A stretch of DNA of 14,545 nucleotides from Lentisphaeria bacterium (GCA_019408975.1 DXVA01000082.1:1-14545), one strand, 5' to 3'. Positions 7,284 through 14,458 are shown, counted from the stretch's first letter. Numbers and translations: made by a program. The notes: generated by a model from the sequence alone, not told the origin.

Positions 7284-8075
7284 GTGAATATTCAGGGTAA
7301 ATTCGGGATCACGGTGCTCGGCAGCGGGAGCAAAGGCAACGCCAGCGTGATTCATGGCCCGGAGGGATTGATCCTCCTCGACGCGGGTTTTACGGCAAAG
7401 GAGCTCGAAAGACGCATGGACGCATGCGGAATTCACGCCTCTGACATCAAAGCAATCATTGTGACGCATGAACACGGCGACCACATGAAGGGATGCCGGG
7501 TGTTTTCCAATAAATACGGCATCAAGACTTACATGACCTCCCTGACATGCAGCGGCTGCCTGCATGCGAATCTGCTGCCGGAACGGAAGACTCTTTTTTC
7601 CACCGGGTGCGCATTTGAACTCTGCGGCATGAAAATCGAGGCGTTTACAGTTCCGCATGACGTTGATACGGTCGGATTCGTTTTCCGCGTCGGAGACCGG
7701 AAACTAGGTGTGGCGACGGACCTCGGGCATCTCAATATGCTGGCGAGGCAGAAGCTTCATGACTGCGCCGTGCTGGTTCTTGAATCGAATCACGACAAGA
7801 CGCTCCTGATGAATTCGCAGCGCCCGATTCAGCTCAAGCGCCGGATCATCGGGCGGCACGGGCATCTCAGCAATGACGATGCGCTTGACTCGCTTTCCGA
7901 GCTTCTGACGGCACACACCCATGATCTGATTCTTGCGCATTTGAGCGGAGAATGCAATAATATGCAACTTCTTCAGAAACTGGCGCTTGACAGGCTGGCG
8001 AATCTCCAAAGACGGGATATATTACTGGAAATCGCAAAGCAGGAGATGCCGCTCGCGACCCGCTGGCTGTTGTAA
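7284..8075 (+). CDS. yycJ: YycJ/WalJ-like metallo-beta-lactamase-fold hydrolase
   Basis: A 263-residue cytoplasmic MBL-fold enzyme of the YycJ/WalJ type. Family members bind two metals and have been described as DNA exonucleases; in Firmicutes the gene sits in the walRK cell-wall signalling operon. Seen here: an opening strand with GSGSKGNA (11-18), the metal motif THEHGDH with H62, H64, D66 and H67, H127 in PHDV, D146 in TDLGH, the family signature ESNHD (H170/D171), and GHLSN with H194. All expected metal ligands appear present. No signal peptide or membrane helix is seen. It has its own strong promoter upstream and is first of four tightly packed genes; the Ser/Thr kinase starts 36 bp after its stop with no terminator between. 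DNA repair is the default reading; a regulatory link to the kinases downstream is inference. Confidence 0.92.
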   Translation: MNIQGKFGITVLGSGSKGNASVIHGPEGLILLDAGFTAKELERRMDACGIHASDIKAIIVTHEHGDHMKGCRVFSNKYGIKTYMTSLTCSGCLHANLLPERKTLFSTGCAFELCGMKIEAFTVPHDVDTVGFVFRVGDRKLGVATDLGHLNMLARQKLHDCAVLVLESNHDKTLLMNSQRPIQLKRRIIGRHGHLSNDDALDSLSELLTAHTHDLILAHLSGECNNMQLLQKLALDRLANLQRRDILLEIAKQEMPLATRWLL

Positions 8076-8100
8076 CAGGAAACGGAACCCGGTCAACATG

Positions 8101-8104
8101 AAGG
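8101..8104 (+). promoter_or_regulatory. Ribosome binding site deciding the kinase start
   Basis: AAGG lies 7 nt before ATG 8112 and only 1 nt before the alternative GTG 8106, so ATG 8112 is the likely start. Confidence 0.6.
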
Positions 8105-8111
8105 TGTGAAA

Positions 8112-9449
8112 ATGGCAGACGGAACAGACATGCAAATGGACAATACACGGAATCAGACCGTGTCTCTGGGGTCTCCTCTGCCTGCGGATTCCGGGCGCAG
8201 GCCCGTCAAAATCTTCTGCCATCACTGCCAGCAGAAGCTGGACGTCACGAGTCTTGAACCGTTTTCCCGTTTCAACTGCCCCATGTGCCGGACGGAACTG
8301 ATTGTCCCGACCTGGTTCGACAATTATCTGCTTGAGGAACCCGTCGGGACCGGCGGGATGGCGACCGTTTACCGGGCGCTGGACATTGCGCTCGACCGCG
8401 AAGTCGCGATCAAGATACTGAAAGAAGAGGTGCTTCCCGCCAGCGAACTTTCCGATCTTTTCCTGAATGAGGCACGCACCGCCGCAACAATCAATCATTA
8501 TGCGGTCGTTCCCATCTATACCTGCGGGATCTTCGACGGCAAGACCTATATTGTCATGCAGTTCATGAACGGGGGGTCTCTGGAACAGAAGCAGAAAAGC
8601 TGTAAAAATCTGGCTGTTCCGGTGAATGATGCCGTCAAATGGATTCACGATATTGCCGAAGGACTTGAAAACGCCGCCAAACACGGCATCATACACCATG
8701 ACGTAAAACCTGCGAATATCATGCTGGATACCGACGACAATGTCAAAATCGGAGATTTCGGGCTTGCACAGGTCGTGAAAGCGGAAGCCATCGGCACGCA
8801 GAAACCCGTAACTGCGTGGGTCAGCCCGAATTACGTCAGCCCGGAACGGATATCCACGGGAACCGAGACTTATCCGGGGGATATTTACAGTCTGGGCGCA
8901 ACGTTTTACCATCTTGTGACCGGGATCACCCCGTTTTCCAATCCGAATATTGAGGAGCTGATCTGGATGCGAACCAGGCACAACCCTGTCGCTCCGAACC
9001 AGCTCCGCCCTGATCTGGCGCCGGAACTTTCCGCGCTGATCATGAAGATGATGAACCGTGCGCCGGACATGCGCCCCTCCTACCGTGAGATCATTACAAC
9101 GCTGGAGGTCTACATGAAACGCACCATGCCGAACTCCTCCAGCATGAGACGCTACGCCAGCAGCGTCCGGAAATCGGTTCCGCCCGCTTCTCCCGGCGTA
9201 TTGAAAAACGGCGCTCCCGCTCCGGTTCAGGCAGCCCCCGCTGTTTCCGCGGCGTCCGGGACGGAACCGCCGGTACAGCCCGGCGCATTTCAGCGCTTCC
9301 TGTATCATCCGCTGGTGATCATCACGGTCTCGTTTTTTCTGCTGGCTGTGATTCTTGTCGTTGCATTTCTGCTTTTCTCCGGAGGAGCCGGTGATGAAAA
9401 CGCAATGAAACGGCTGGACCGGATAGAGAGAAACGAGGCTGCATCATGA
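8112..9449 (+). CDS. Membrane-anchored Hanks-type Ser/Thr protein kinase with N-terminal zinc ribbon
   Basis: A 445-residue kinase that transfers ATP phosphate to Ser/Thr of partner proteins. A zinc-ribbon-like Cys4 site comes first (C36-X2-C39 and C56-X2-C59). The catalytic domain (about 71-345) has all key residues: glycine loop GTGGMATVY (79-87), K101 of VAIK, helix-C E120, catalytic loop HHDVKPAN with D197 and N202, DFG at 215-217 and SPE in place of APE. The residue before catalytic D197 is His, not Arg, making it a non-RD kinase, so activation-loop control probably differs from PknB. A Pro/Ala-rich linker (about 357-393) leads to one membrane helix (401-423) and a short charged tail, which places the kinase domain in the cytoplasm. 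There are no PASTA or other sensor repeats outside, so sensing is likely delegated. Its stop overlaps the start of the next gene by 4 bp (ATGA), suggesting translational coupling and a joint complex. Confidence 0.94.
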   Translation: MADGTDMQMDNTRNQTVSLGSPLPADSGRRPVKIFCHHCQQKLDVTSLEPFSRFNCPMCRTELIVPTWFDNYLLEEPVGTGGMATVYRALDIALDREVAIKILKEEVLPASELSDLFLNEARTAATINHYAVVPIYTCGIFDGKTYIVMQFMNGGSLEQKQKSCKNLAVPVNDAVKWIHDIAEGLENAAKHGIIHHDVKPANIMLDTDDNVKIGDFGLAQVVKAEAIGTQKPVTAWVSPNYVSPERISTGTETYPGDIYSLGATFYHLVTGITPFSNPNIEELIWMRTRHNPVAPNQLRPDLAPELSALIMKMMNRAPDMRPSYREIITTLEVYMKRTMPNSSSMRRYASSVRKSVPPASPGVLKNGAPAPVQAAPAVSAASGTEPPVQPGAFQRFLYHPLVIITVSFFLLAVILVVAFLLFSGGAGDENAMKRLDRIERNEAAS

Positions 9450-11827
9450 TGAAGATTCAGTCAAAGCTTCTTCTTTTCATCGGGGCGACGGCGGGGCTGG
9501 CTGCGGCTGCGGCGCTCTGTATTGCCTTCATTGCCATGAATCAGTTTCTGACGAGATTCCGGCTTCAGGAGTCTGCATATTCTTCTCGAATCATGAAGGA
9601 TACGGCAAAAACGGCGATTATTTATGAGGCGAAACTGGTTGATGAACAGGCGAATCTGCTGTTTGTCCAGCTTGAAAACCTTCTGAAGAACACCCGCATT
9701 TACCGGGGGCAGGAGAAGAAAAATGCAATGGATTTCGTAAGGGAAAACCCTCTGGTGGATCAGTATGTCCGCTGCAAGTTCCGCGAAAAGGAGCCGGAGC
9801 GTTTTCTTATGCTGAACTCTTATCCGGATACGGTGACGCCGATCTCCCGGAAAACGCATCCCGAGCTGATTGAGTTCATTCTTTCCCAGAAGGACAGGAA
9901 GGAGAGCCGTTCTCTGGTTTATTCTCCGGAAAATGAGTTTGTGCCTGCGTCATTGTGGCTGGTTCTCTCCTACCGGACGGAGCAGGATATCGCCGATGGA
10001 GTTCTGTCCGCAATCATGTTGCGGCTCAATGACCATTTCATTCCGCTGGTTCTGGCAAAAGACCCGATGGATCAGCGGCGGTACCTGCTGTTCGACGGGA
10101 AAAATATTCTCTGCAAATCGCCGGAACTTTTCAAACCGCGGCATCCGGTGGATCTGTACGATCTCTGCATAAAAACAAACGCCAATATTCCCGGCAGTGC
10201 GGGAACCCGCCTTTTAGCCCAGAAGGACGGCTGTCTCCTTGGAACGGCGGCCGCCAATATCCTGACTCCCGAACATGCGGCGAAGCAGGTGCGGCTGATC
10301 TGCTTTTTCAATGTCGAGGAAAATCTTCCCAATTTTTTTGATTATATCGATTCCCGTTTCAGAATGGCTTTCCTGATTGCGGTCGGCGTGGCGCTTGCAG
10401 GTCTGCTCATGCTGCTTCCGGTCATGGGGATTACCGCCAGGAGCATTGCCGATCCGATTGCGCGCGCGACGGGGTTTGCCAATGCCCTCGCACGCAATGA
10501 ATTCCCTCCGGAACCGTTGAAAATGTCCGGCGCGGAGGAGCTGGTGATTCTGGGAAAATCCCTGAATTTCATGCGGGACCGTCTCAGCAGCACGATCTCA
10601 AAACTGAAACGGAGCCATGAGCGGGAATCTGCCGCGCGCAGAGAAGCCGAGGACGCCAATGCGCTGAAATCCGAACTTCTCTCCAGGCTCTCCATTGAAC
10701 TGCGGAATCCTCTGAATTCAATCAAAGGTTTCTCCGCTTTGATTTTGAAAGATGTGGAAAAACGAAAAGACGCCTATCCTTCCGAACTGAAACCGATTGC
10801 AGCCACGATCCATGAGTGTGCGGAAAACCTGAATGATACGGTCAGCGCCCTGATCGAACTGGCAAAACTCGATCAGGCTCCCCATACGCCGCGTCTTGAG
10901 GAAACCGACACGGCGGTTCTGCTGAAAAATGTCATGGCGCGCAATTCCCAGTATGCCGCCCACCGTTCCGTTACCCTTGAGGGACGTTACCTGCCGTCCG
11001 CCTTTCCCGTCATCGTGACGGACCCGCAGATTCTGACCCATGCCCTCTGTCTTGCCGAAGCGAGCCTGATTCGCCTGCTTCCTGCAGGAGGCAAAGTGTC
11101 GGTGACCTGCGGCGGCAATGAGGAACAGCTTCAATTCTGCGTGGAAGATTCACGCCCCGCGGGGAGGAAACCTTTCCGCTCCCTTGCCGCAGCCTATCAG
11201 TGTTATCACAACGGCAACAAGGAAAACGTCACATCAGGCGAGGTGTCTTCAATCCTCAACCTGATGATCATGGAAGAAAATGCGGAAGTTCTCGGGGCGG
11301 AACTGTCCGTCGCGGAAACGGAGCAGGGGAACACGCGTATCTGTTTTTCTTTCAGCAGGAGCGATATCCTGAACGGAATTCCGGCGGACTCACGGAATCA
11401 GAATGCTCTCACGGATATCCGGGCCGGCATCATGCCGAATCCCAGCCACGCCCGTCACGGCAGGCACCGGCATTCGGGAGCCAGAGTGCTGGTCGTTGAT
11501 GAGAATGAACTGAACCGCAGATTGATTTCCATGATCCTTTCCGATACGGAGGCGCATCTGGAGTTCGCCGTATCCGCCGGGGAATGCATGAAAATCCTGA
11601 AAAACAGAAAATTCGATATCCTGATCCTTGATCTCGACTCCGGCAATATGAACGAAGAGATTCTTGCAATGCTCGGGGAGGACAAACACCATGAAACCAT
11701 GGTGGTGATTCTGGCTTCCTATCTGGAAGAGGAGCTGCGCCGCCGCTATCTTTCGCTCGGCGTGCGGCATTGTCTGCTGAAACCGATCAATATCGACATC
11801 CTTCATGATGCGGTCCGCCAGGGATAA
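9446..11827 (+). CDS. Hybrid sensor protein with degenerate (pseudo) histidine kinase core and C-terminal receiver domain
   Basis: A 793-residue inner-membrane protein: helix 1 (about 8-31), a large periplasmic sensor region (about 32-306, Cache-like in length, family not certain), helix 2 (307-329), HAMP (about 330-385), a coiled coil, a HisKA-like helix pair (about 405-480), an ATPase-like domain (about 490-640), a His-rich linker, and a receiver (680-793). The H-box reads LSIELRNPLNSIKGF: the phospho-accepting His is Ile417. The N-box after D526 has Leu536 and Ser540 where Asn residues should be, the G1 box is only VEDSRPAG (566-573), and no GLGL box is seen, so ATP binding and autophosphorylation are unlikely. 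The receiver keeps acidic D685/E686, phospho-site D729 and K779, but the switch Thr/Ser position appears to be A757. ATG 9446 has GAGG 7 nt upstream. It probably works as a sensor/adaptor with the kinase encoded just before. Confidence 0.9.
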   Translation: MMKIQSKLLLFIGATAGLAAAAALCIAFIAMNQFLTRFRLQESAYSSRIMKDTAKTAIIYEAKLVDEQANLLFVQLENLLKNTRIYRGQEKKNAMDFVRENPLVDQYVRCKFREKEPERFLMLNSYPDTVTPISRKTHPELIEFILSQKDRKESRSLVYSPENEFVPASLWLVLSYRTEQDIADGVLSAIMLRLNDHFIPLVLAKDPMDQRRYLLFDGKNILCKSPELFKPRHPVDLYDLCIKTNANIPGSAGTRLLAQKDGCLLGTAAANILTPEHAAKQVRLICFFNVEENLPNFFDYIDSRFRMAFLIAVGVALAGLLMLLPVMGITARSIADPIARATGFANALARNEFPPEPLKMSGAEELVILGKSLNFMRDRLSSTISKLKRSHERESAARREAEDANALKSELLSRLSIELRNPLNSIKGFSALILKDVEKRKDAYPSELKPIAATIHECAENLNDTVSALIELAKLDQAPHTPRLEETDTAVLLKNVMARNSQYAAHRSVTLEGRYLPSAFPVIVTDPQILTHALCLAEASLIRLLPAGGKVSVTCGGNEEQLQFCVEDSRPAGRKPFRSLAAAYQCYHNGNKENVTSGEVSSILNLMIMEENAEVLGAELSVAETEQGNTRICFSFSRSDILNGIPADSRNQNALTDIRAGIMPNPSHARHGRHRHSGARVLVVDENELNRRLISMILSDTEAHLEFAVSAGECMKILKNRKFDILILDLDSGNMNEEILAMLGEDKHHETMVVILASYLEEELRRRYLSLGVRHCLLKPINIDILHDAVRQG

Positions 11828-11836
11828 GGAGGCGGA

Positions 11837-12487
11837 ATGCGGATTTTCCTGACGGTATGCCTGTTCTGGCTGCTCGGCATCTTCGGGGGGGCCGCCGCGG
11901 AGAAAGTGCCGGAGGCGCCCGTTGCGGACGCGAGGCTTTTGTGCGCAGTGACGGTGGAGGAGCTGGTCCGTCAGGTGCCCGAAGCAAAGGAACTTTATGA
12001 AGGTCCGTGGGGAAGACATGATTTCATCGTATTGACCTGCCGTTTCTTTCCGGTCGGGGAGTGGCTCAAAAGCATGAATTCCGATGCGCTGGTTCCGCTT
12101 TCCGGTGCGGATACGGCGCTGAAACTGATTCAGCTTCTGGTGTTGAAAGAGTCCGGAACGGGATTTACGATCGAAGAAGCCGGAGGATATCTTGAGAGCT
12201 CAAAGCAGGTATTTTCCGTAAAAAACAGAAGAACGGGAAAGATTCTGACGCTGTCCGTTGCTGAAGAGGAATCACGTCTTCTCTCCGACGGCATGAAAAG
12301 CCGGAAAACGCCGGAGGGGATTACGGATATTTCCAGAGAATATACGGCGACTGTCTCGGCATCAATAGGGGGAAAGGATGTGGTTTCCCATACATACGGT
12401 GGACGCTGGAAGCTGCTTCTGAAATATCATCTTGACGAAAAGAAGACACCCGCTTTTGATGAAATACAGGTATTTGCCGTAAAATAA
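11837..12487 (+). CDS. Exported protein of unknown function
   Basis: A 216-residue protein not recognised as any known family. It has a typical Sec signal peptide: MR, a hydrophobic core (3-18), then GGAAA with likely cleavage near residue 21-22 before EKVPEAP. No lipobox cysteine is placed for a lipoprotein. The mature part of about 195 residues is mixed charged/hydrophobic without membrane helices, and its C-terminal half (SKQVFSVKNRRTGKILTLSV, then a long strand-rich end) suggests a beta-containing periplasmic domain. An AGGAGG site (11827-11832) lies 4 nt before the ATG, a strong ribosome site, and the ATG begins 9 nt after the pseudo-histidine-kinase stop. It is therefore the last gene of the kinase operon and could be a ligand, periplasmic partner or output of the sensor upstream. 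That role is inference from position only. Confidence 0.85.
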   Translation: MRIFLTVCLFWLLGIFGGAAAEKVPEAPVADARLLCAVTVEELVRQVPEAKELYEGPWGRHDFIVLTCRFFPVGEWLKSMNSDALVPLSGADTALKLIQLLVLKESGTGFTIEEAGGYLESSKQVFSVKNRRTGKILTLSVAEEESRLLSDGMKSRKTPEGITDISREYTATVSASIGGKDVVSHTYGGRWKLLLKYHLDEKKTPAFDEIQVFAVK

Positions 12488-12554
12488 ATTTCCGCATATC
12501 GTGTAAACTCCGGTATGACGGTGGGAATTTCAAAAAATCCTGACGCTGCATTCG

Positions 12555-12570
12555 ACGGGGTTTTCCCCGT
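12555..12570. repeat. GC-rich hairpin ACGGGG-TTTT-CCCCGT in the 175-bp spacer
   Basis: A perfect 6-bp inverted repeat with a TTTT loop, 68 bp after the exported-protein stop. A second, longer-range pairing also exists: AAATTTCC (12486-12493) with GGGAATTT (12523-12530), with one wobble. Neither is followed by a T-run, so intrinsic termination is uncertain; it may protect or end the operon transcript with help. Confidence 0.4.
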
Positions 12571-12597
12571 TCCCCGGGCAGAACTTCCTTTCGTGAC

Positions 12598-12626
12598 TTG
12601 ATTTGCAGAGCGGCACGGGTTACATT
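12598..12626 (+). promoter_or_regulatory. Candidate promoter for the WaaP-like gene
   Basis: TTGATT (12598-12603), a 17-bp spacer and TACATT (12621-12626) match the sigma-70 boxes at four of six bases each. RNA would begin near 12633 with a leader of about 30 nt. The 175-bp spacer suggests the gene is transcribed separately from the upstream operon, which makes a promoter here plausible. Confidence 0.38.
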
Positions 12627-12662
12627 ATGCCGTCAAATTCAGTGGAGCGGAAGTAGAGAAAA

Positions 12663-13694
12663 ATGAATGAGATCAGGAATCTGAATGATATCAGGGCGCT
12701 GGTTGCGTTTTCGACGGTAAGCGGAGAAGATGCCGCAGGGCTGATGAAATTCATTCAAGCGGATGTCAGGCTGGAAAAAATCAAGGAGAATCCCAAACGC
12801 TCCATCTTCCGCATGACGGATGAAAACGGCAGAATGCTTTACCTGAAACTTTTCGGAAAGCAGAAATTTCCGTTCAATGTCATCCGTTTCTATGCCGCCA
12901 AAGAATACCGGATTGCGAAAGCGCTTCAGAAGGCATCCGTGCCGATCATCAACTATCTTGCATGGGCGACTTTGAAAAACGGCGGCGGGTTCTGTGTCTC
13001 CGAGGGGCTTCCGCAAGCGGTTTCCGGCAGACAGTATTTCTTCCAGACCGCAAGATTTGACGCACAGAAGCGGCGGGTGTTCCTGGAACGGATCGCGGAA
13101 CTGACGTGTGCACTTTGCAAAAGGCATTTTTACCATCCTGATTTTCATACATCCAATTTTCTTTTCGATCCGTCCGCCGGAAAGGCGTGTCTCGTCGATC
13201 CATGGGGAATCCGTGAAGTGATTTTCTTTCCCGAATTCAGAAAAGTCGAAATGTGTTCGCCGTGGATGGAATTGCAGGATTACCTGACCGGCGATGAGAT
13301 CATGGAGGGGCTTCTGTCCTCGTCACTCGCAAAAAACAAATTCGCAGCGCTCGAACTGATGGATCGCGCAAGAGCCGCATACCGCAGACAGGAGGAGTTC
13401 CGCTGGCCTAAAATGAAACGGCGGATTCTCAGCGGCAGGGCAAAGTTCACCACTCTCGAAATGCGCGGCAGGGACCGTTATTACTGGCGTCATACGCAGT
13501 GGTTCACGCCGCCGGACCGGTTTGAAGCAGATCCCGCATGGGAGATGAAATCCTGCCCCGCCGCCGAAGCGGAAAAGATATGGCTGGATTCTTTCCGGGA
13601 ATATCAGGAGGAGCTGCCGGTCCTCTGGGTTGTGCATCCGGATAACAGCTCCGAACTTTATTTCAGTTCAAAGTCGAACACTACCGGCAGATGA
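12663..13694 (+). CDS. WaaP/Kdo-kinase-family lipopolysaccharide kinase-like protein
   Basis: A 343-residue cytoplasmic protein with the protein-kinase-like fold of the WaaP/KdkA family, which phosphorylates LPS inner-core heptose or Kdo at the membrane face. Visible: Lys62 in the strand YLKLF (ATP Lys candidate), E81 in AKEYRI (helix-C Glu), a catalytic loop HPDFHTSNFLF with H158, D160 and N165, and DPWG (179-182) in place of DFG. These residues suggest an active kinase, though substrate specificity cannot be assigned. Residues about 240-343 form an extension beyond the usual fold, rich in Arg and aromatics, and may bind substrate. The ATG at 12663 has GGAAG 9 nt upstream. No other LPS genes are in the window. 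The last 37 bp overlap the 3' end of the convergent EEP gene. Confidence 0.85.
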   Translation: MNEIRNLNDIRALVAFSTVSGEDAAGLMKFIQADVRLEKIKENPKRSIFRMTDENGRMLYLKLFGKQKFPFNVIRFYAAKEYRIAKALQKASVPIINYLAWATLKNGGGFCVSEGLPQAVSGRQYFFQTARFDAQKRRVFLERIAELTCALCKRHFYHPDFHTSNFLFDPSAGKACLVDPWGIREVIFFPEFRKVEMCSPWMELQDYLTGDEIMEGLLSSSLAKNKFAALELMDRARAAYRRQEEFRWPKMKRRILSGRAKFTTLEMRGRDRYYWRHTQWFTPPDRFEADPAWEMKSCPAAEAEKIWLDSFREYQEELPVLWVVHPDNSSELYFSSKSNTTGR

Positions 13695-14392
13695 TCCGAA
13701 AGGCGGATGTCCGCCACCCGGAAATCCAGCGGTCGTATTTCCGGCGAGTAGAGAACGAAATCCAGCTGCTTTTCCGCATTCCATGAAGGAAATGTCGGGG
13801 TATTGCAAAGGTTTGCATTGCTCAGGGACAGTTCTTCCATAAATGCGGCAAGCTCGTCGTCACCGTCCAGAGTGTTGAAATCCCCGCCTATGATAACCGG
13901 TTTCCCGCGCGGGATAAGACGGCTCAGGTGTCTGAGCTGAATCTTGCGGGACCGTTTCACCAGCGCCAGATGAACCAGAAAAATATGGATGCCGTCGAGT
14001 TCGACTTCGATGATGAGGCGTTTGAATCCGATGGGGAAGTAGTGGAATGCATACGGCGTCAGTTTCTGCTTTGTGAGCAGGGCGTTCGCCTGCCGGCGGA
14101 GGATCGGAATCCGCCGGGAGAGGGAATCCAGCCCGTATTTCACGCCGCAGTGGTAATACTGGTTCAGCGCCATGGCGACCCGGTCCGCTTGGTTGACATA
14201 GTCCGTCCGGAAAGAACCCGTATCGACTTCGACCAGCCCGACGATATCCGCTTTTGCCTCCGAAATGAAGCGGATGATATCGTCCAGCGGCTTTTCCGGC
14301 GTCCGGAGGTAACGGTGCGCCGTCAGGATGTTTTTCCCCATGCCGCCGGGCGCGCCGGTGCCGTAAGCGATATTGTAAACGAGAAATCTCAT
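13658..14392 (-). CDS. Endonuclease/exonuclease/phosphatase (EEP) superfamily protein
   Basis: A 244-residue metal-dependent phosphoesterase of the DNase I-like EEP fold. Catalytic positions are all present: N7 in VYNIAYG, E55 in GLVEVD, H141 in VHLAL, D171/N173 in GGDFNT, D211 in QLDFVLYS, and D233/H234 in LSDHLPVV. The fold hydrolyses phosphodiesters or phosphomonoesters in nucleic acids, inositol phosphates or sphingomyelin; with these motifs alone the substrate is open. No signal peptide is seen (the start MRFLVYN is the first beta strand), so a cytoplasmic role is likely. ATG 14392 is fixed by this strand; a GGAAAG lies 11 nt upstream, rather far. Its promoter region holds two identical 9-bp elements, so expression is probably regulated. 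It is convergent with, and overlaps by 37 bp, the WaaP-like gene. Confidence 0.9.
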   Translation of the reverse strand: MRFLVYNIAYGTGAPGGMGKNILTAHRYLRTPEKPLDDIIRFISEAKADIVGLVEVDTGSFRTDYVNQADRVAMALNQYYHCGVKYGLDSLSRRIPILRRQANALLTKQKLTPYAFHYFPIGFKRLIIEVELDGIHIFLVHLALVKRSRKIQLRHLSRLIPRGKPVIIGGDFNTLDGDDELAAFMEELSLSNANLCNTPTFPSWNAEKQLDFVLYSPEIRPLDFRVADIRLSDHLPVVFDFELK

Positions 14393-14419
14393 GATTCAGC
14401 TTTCTTTCCTGTATCTGTT

Positions 14420-14447
14420 AATATATATGCGAAATTCGAATTGCCAA
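14420..14447 (-). promoter_or_regulatory. Promoter for the EEP-family gene
   Basis: On the minus strand TTGGCA (14447-14442), a 16-bp spacer and TATATT (14425-14420) each match five of six sigma-70 consensus bases. RNA would start near 14413, leaving about 20 nt before ATG 14392. One copy of the CGAAATTCG element lies inside the spacer and the other just upstream of the -35. Confidence 0.55.
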
Positions 14448-14458
14448 AACGAAATTCG
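14430..14458. promoter_or_regulatory. Two CGAAATTCG elements 20 bp apart (tandem operator candidate)
   Basis: CGAAATTCG occurs at 14430-14438 and again at 14450-14458, exactly 20 bp start to start, about two helical turns, so both face the same side of DNA. Each copy is a CGAA/TTCG inverted repeat around one A. They frame the -35 box of the EEP promoter, the position expected for a repressor. Confidence 0.5.

Noticed and set aside
8022..9308. 428-codon open frame on the minus strand
   Set aside because: Antisense to the Ser/Thr kinase, which has every catalytic motif; no domain is visible in the antisense product.
12611..12630. Sigma-54-like CGGCAC box before the WaaP-like gene
   Set aside because: No TTGC follows at the required distance.
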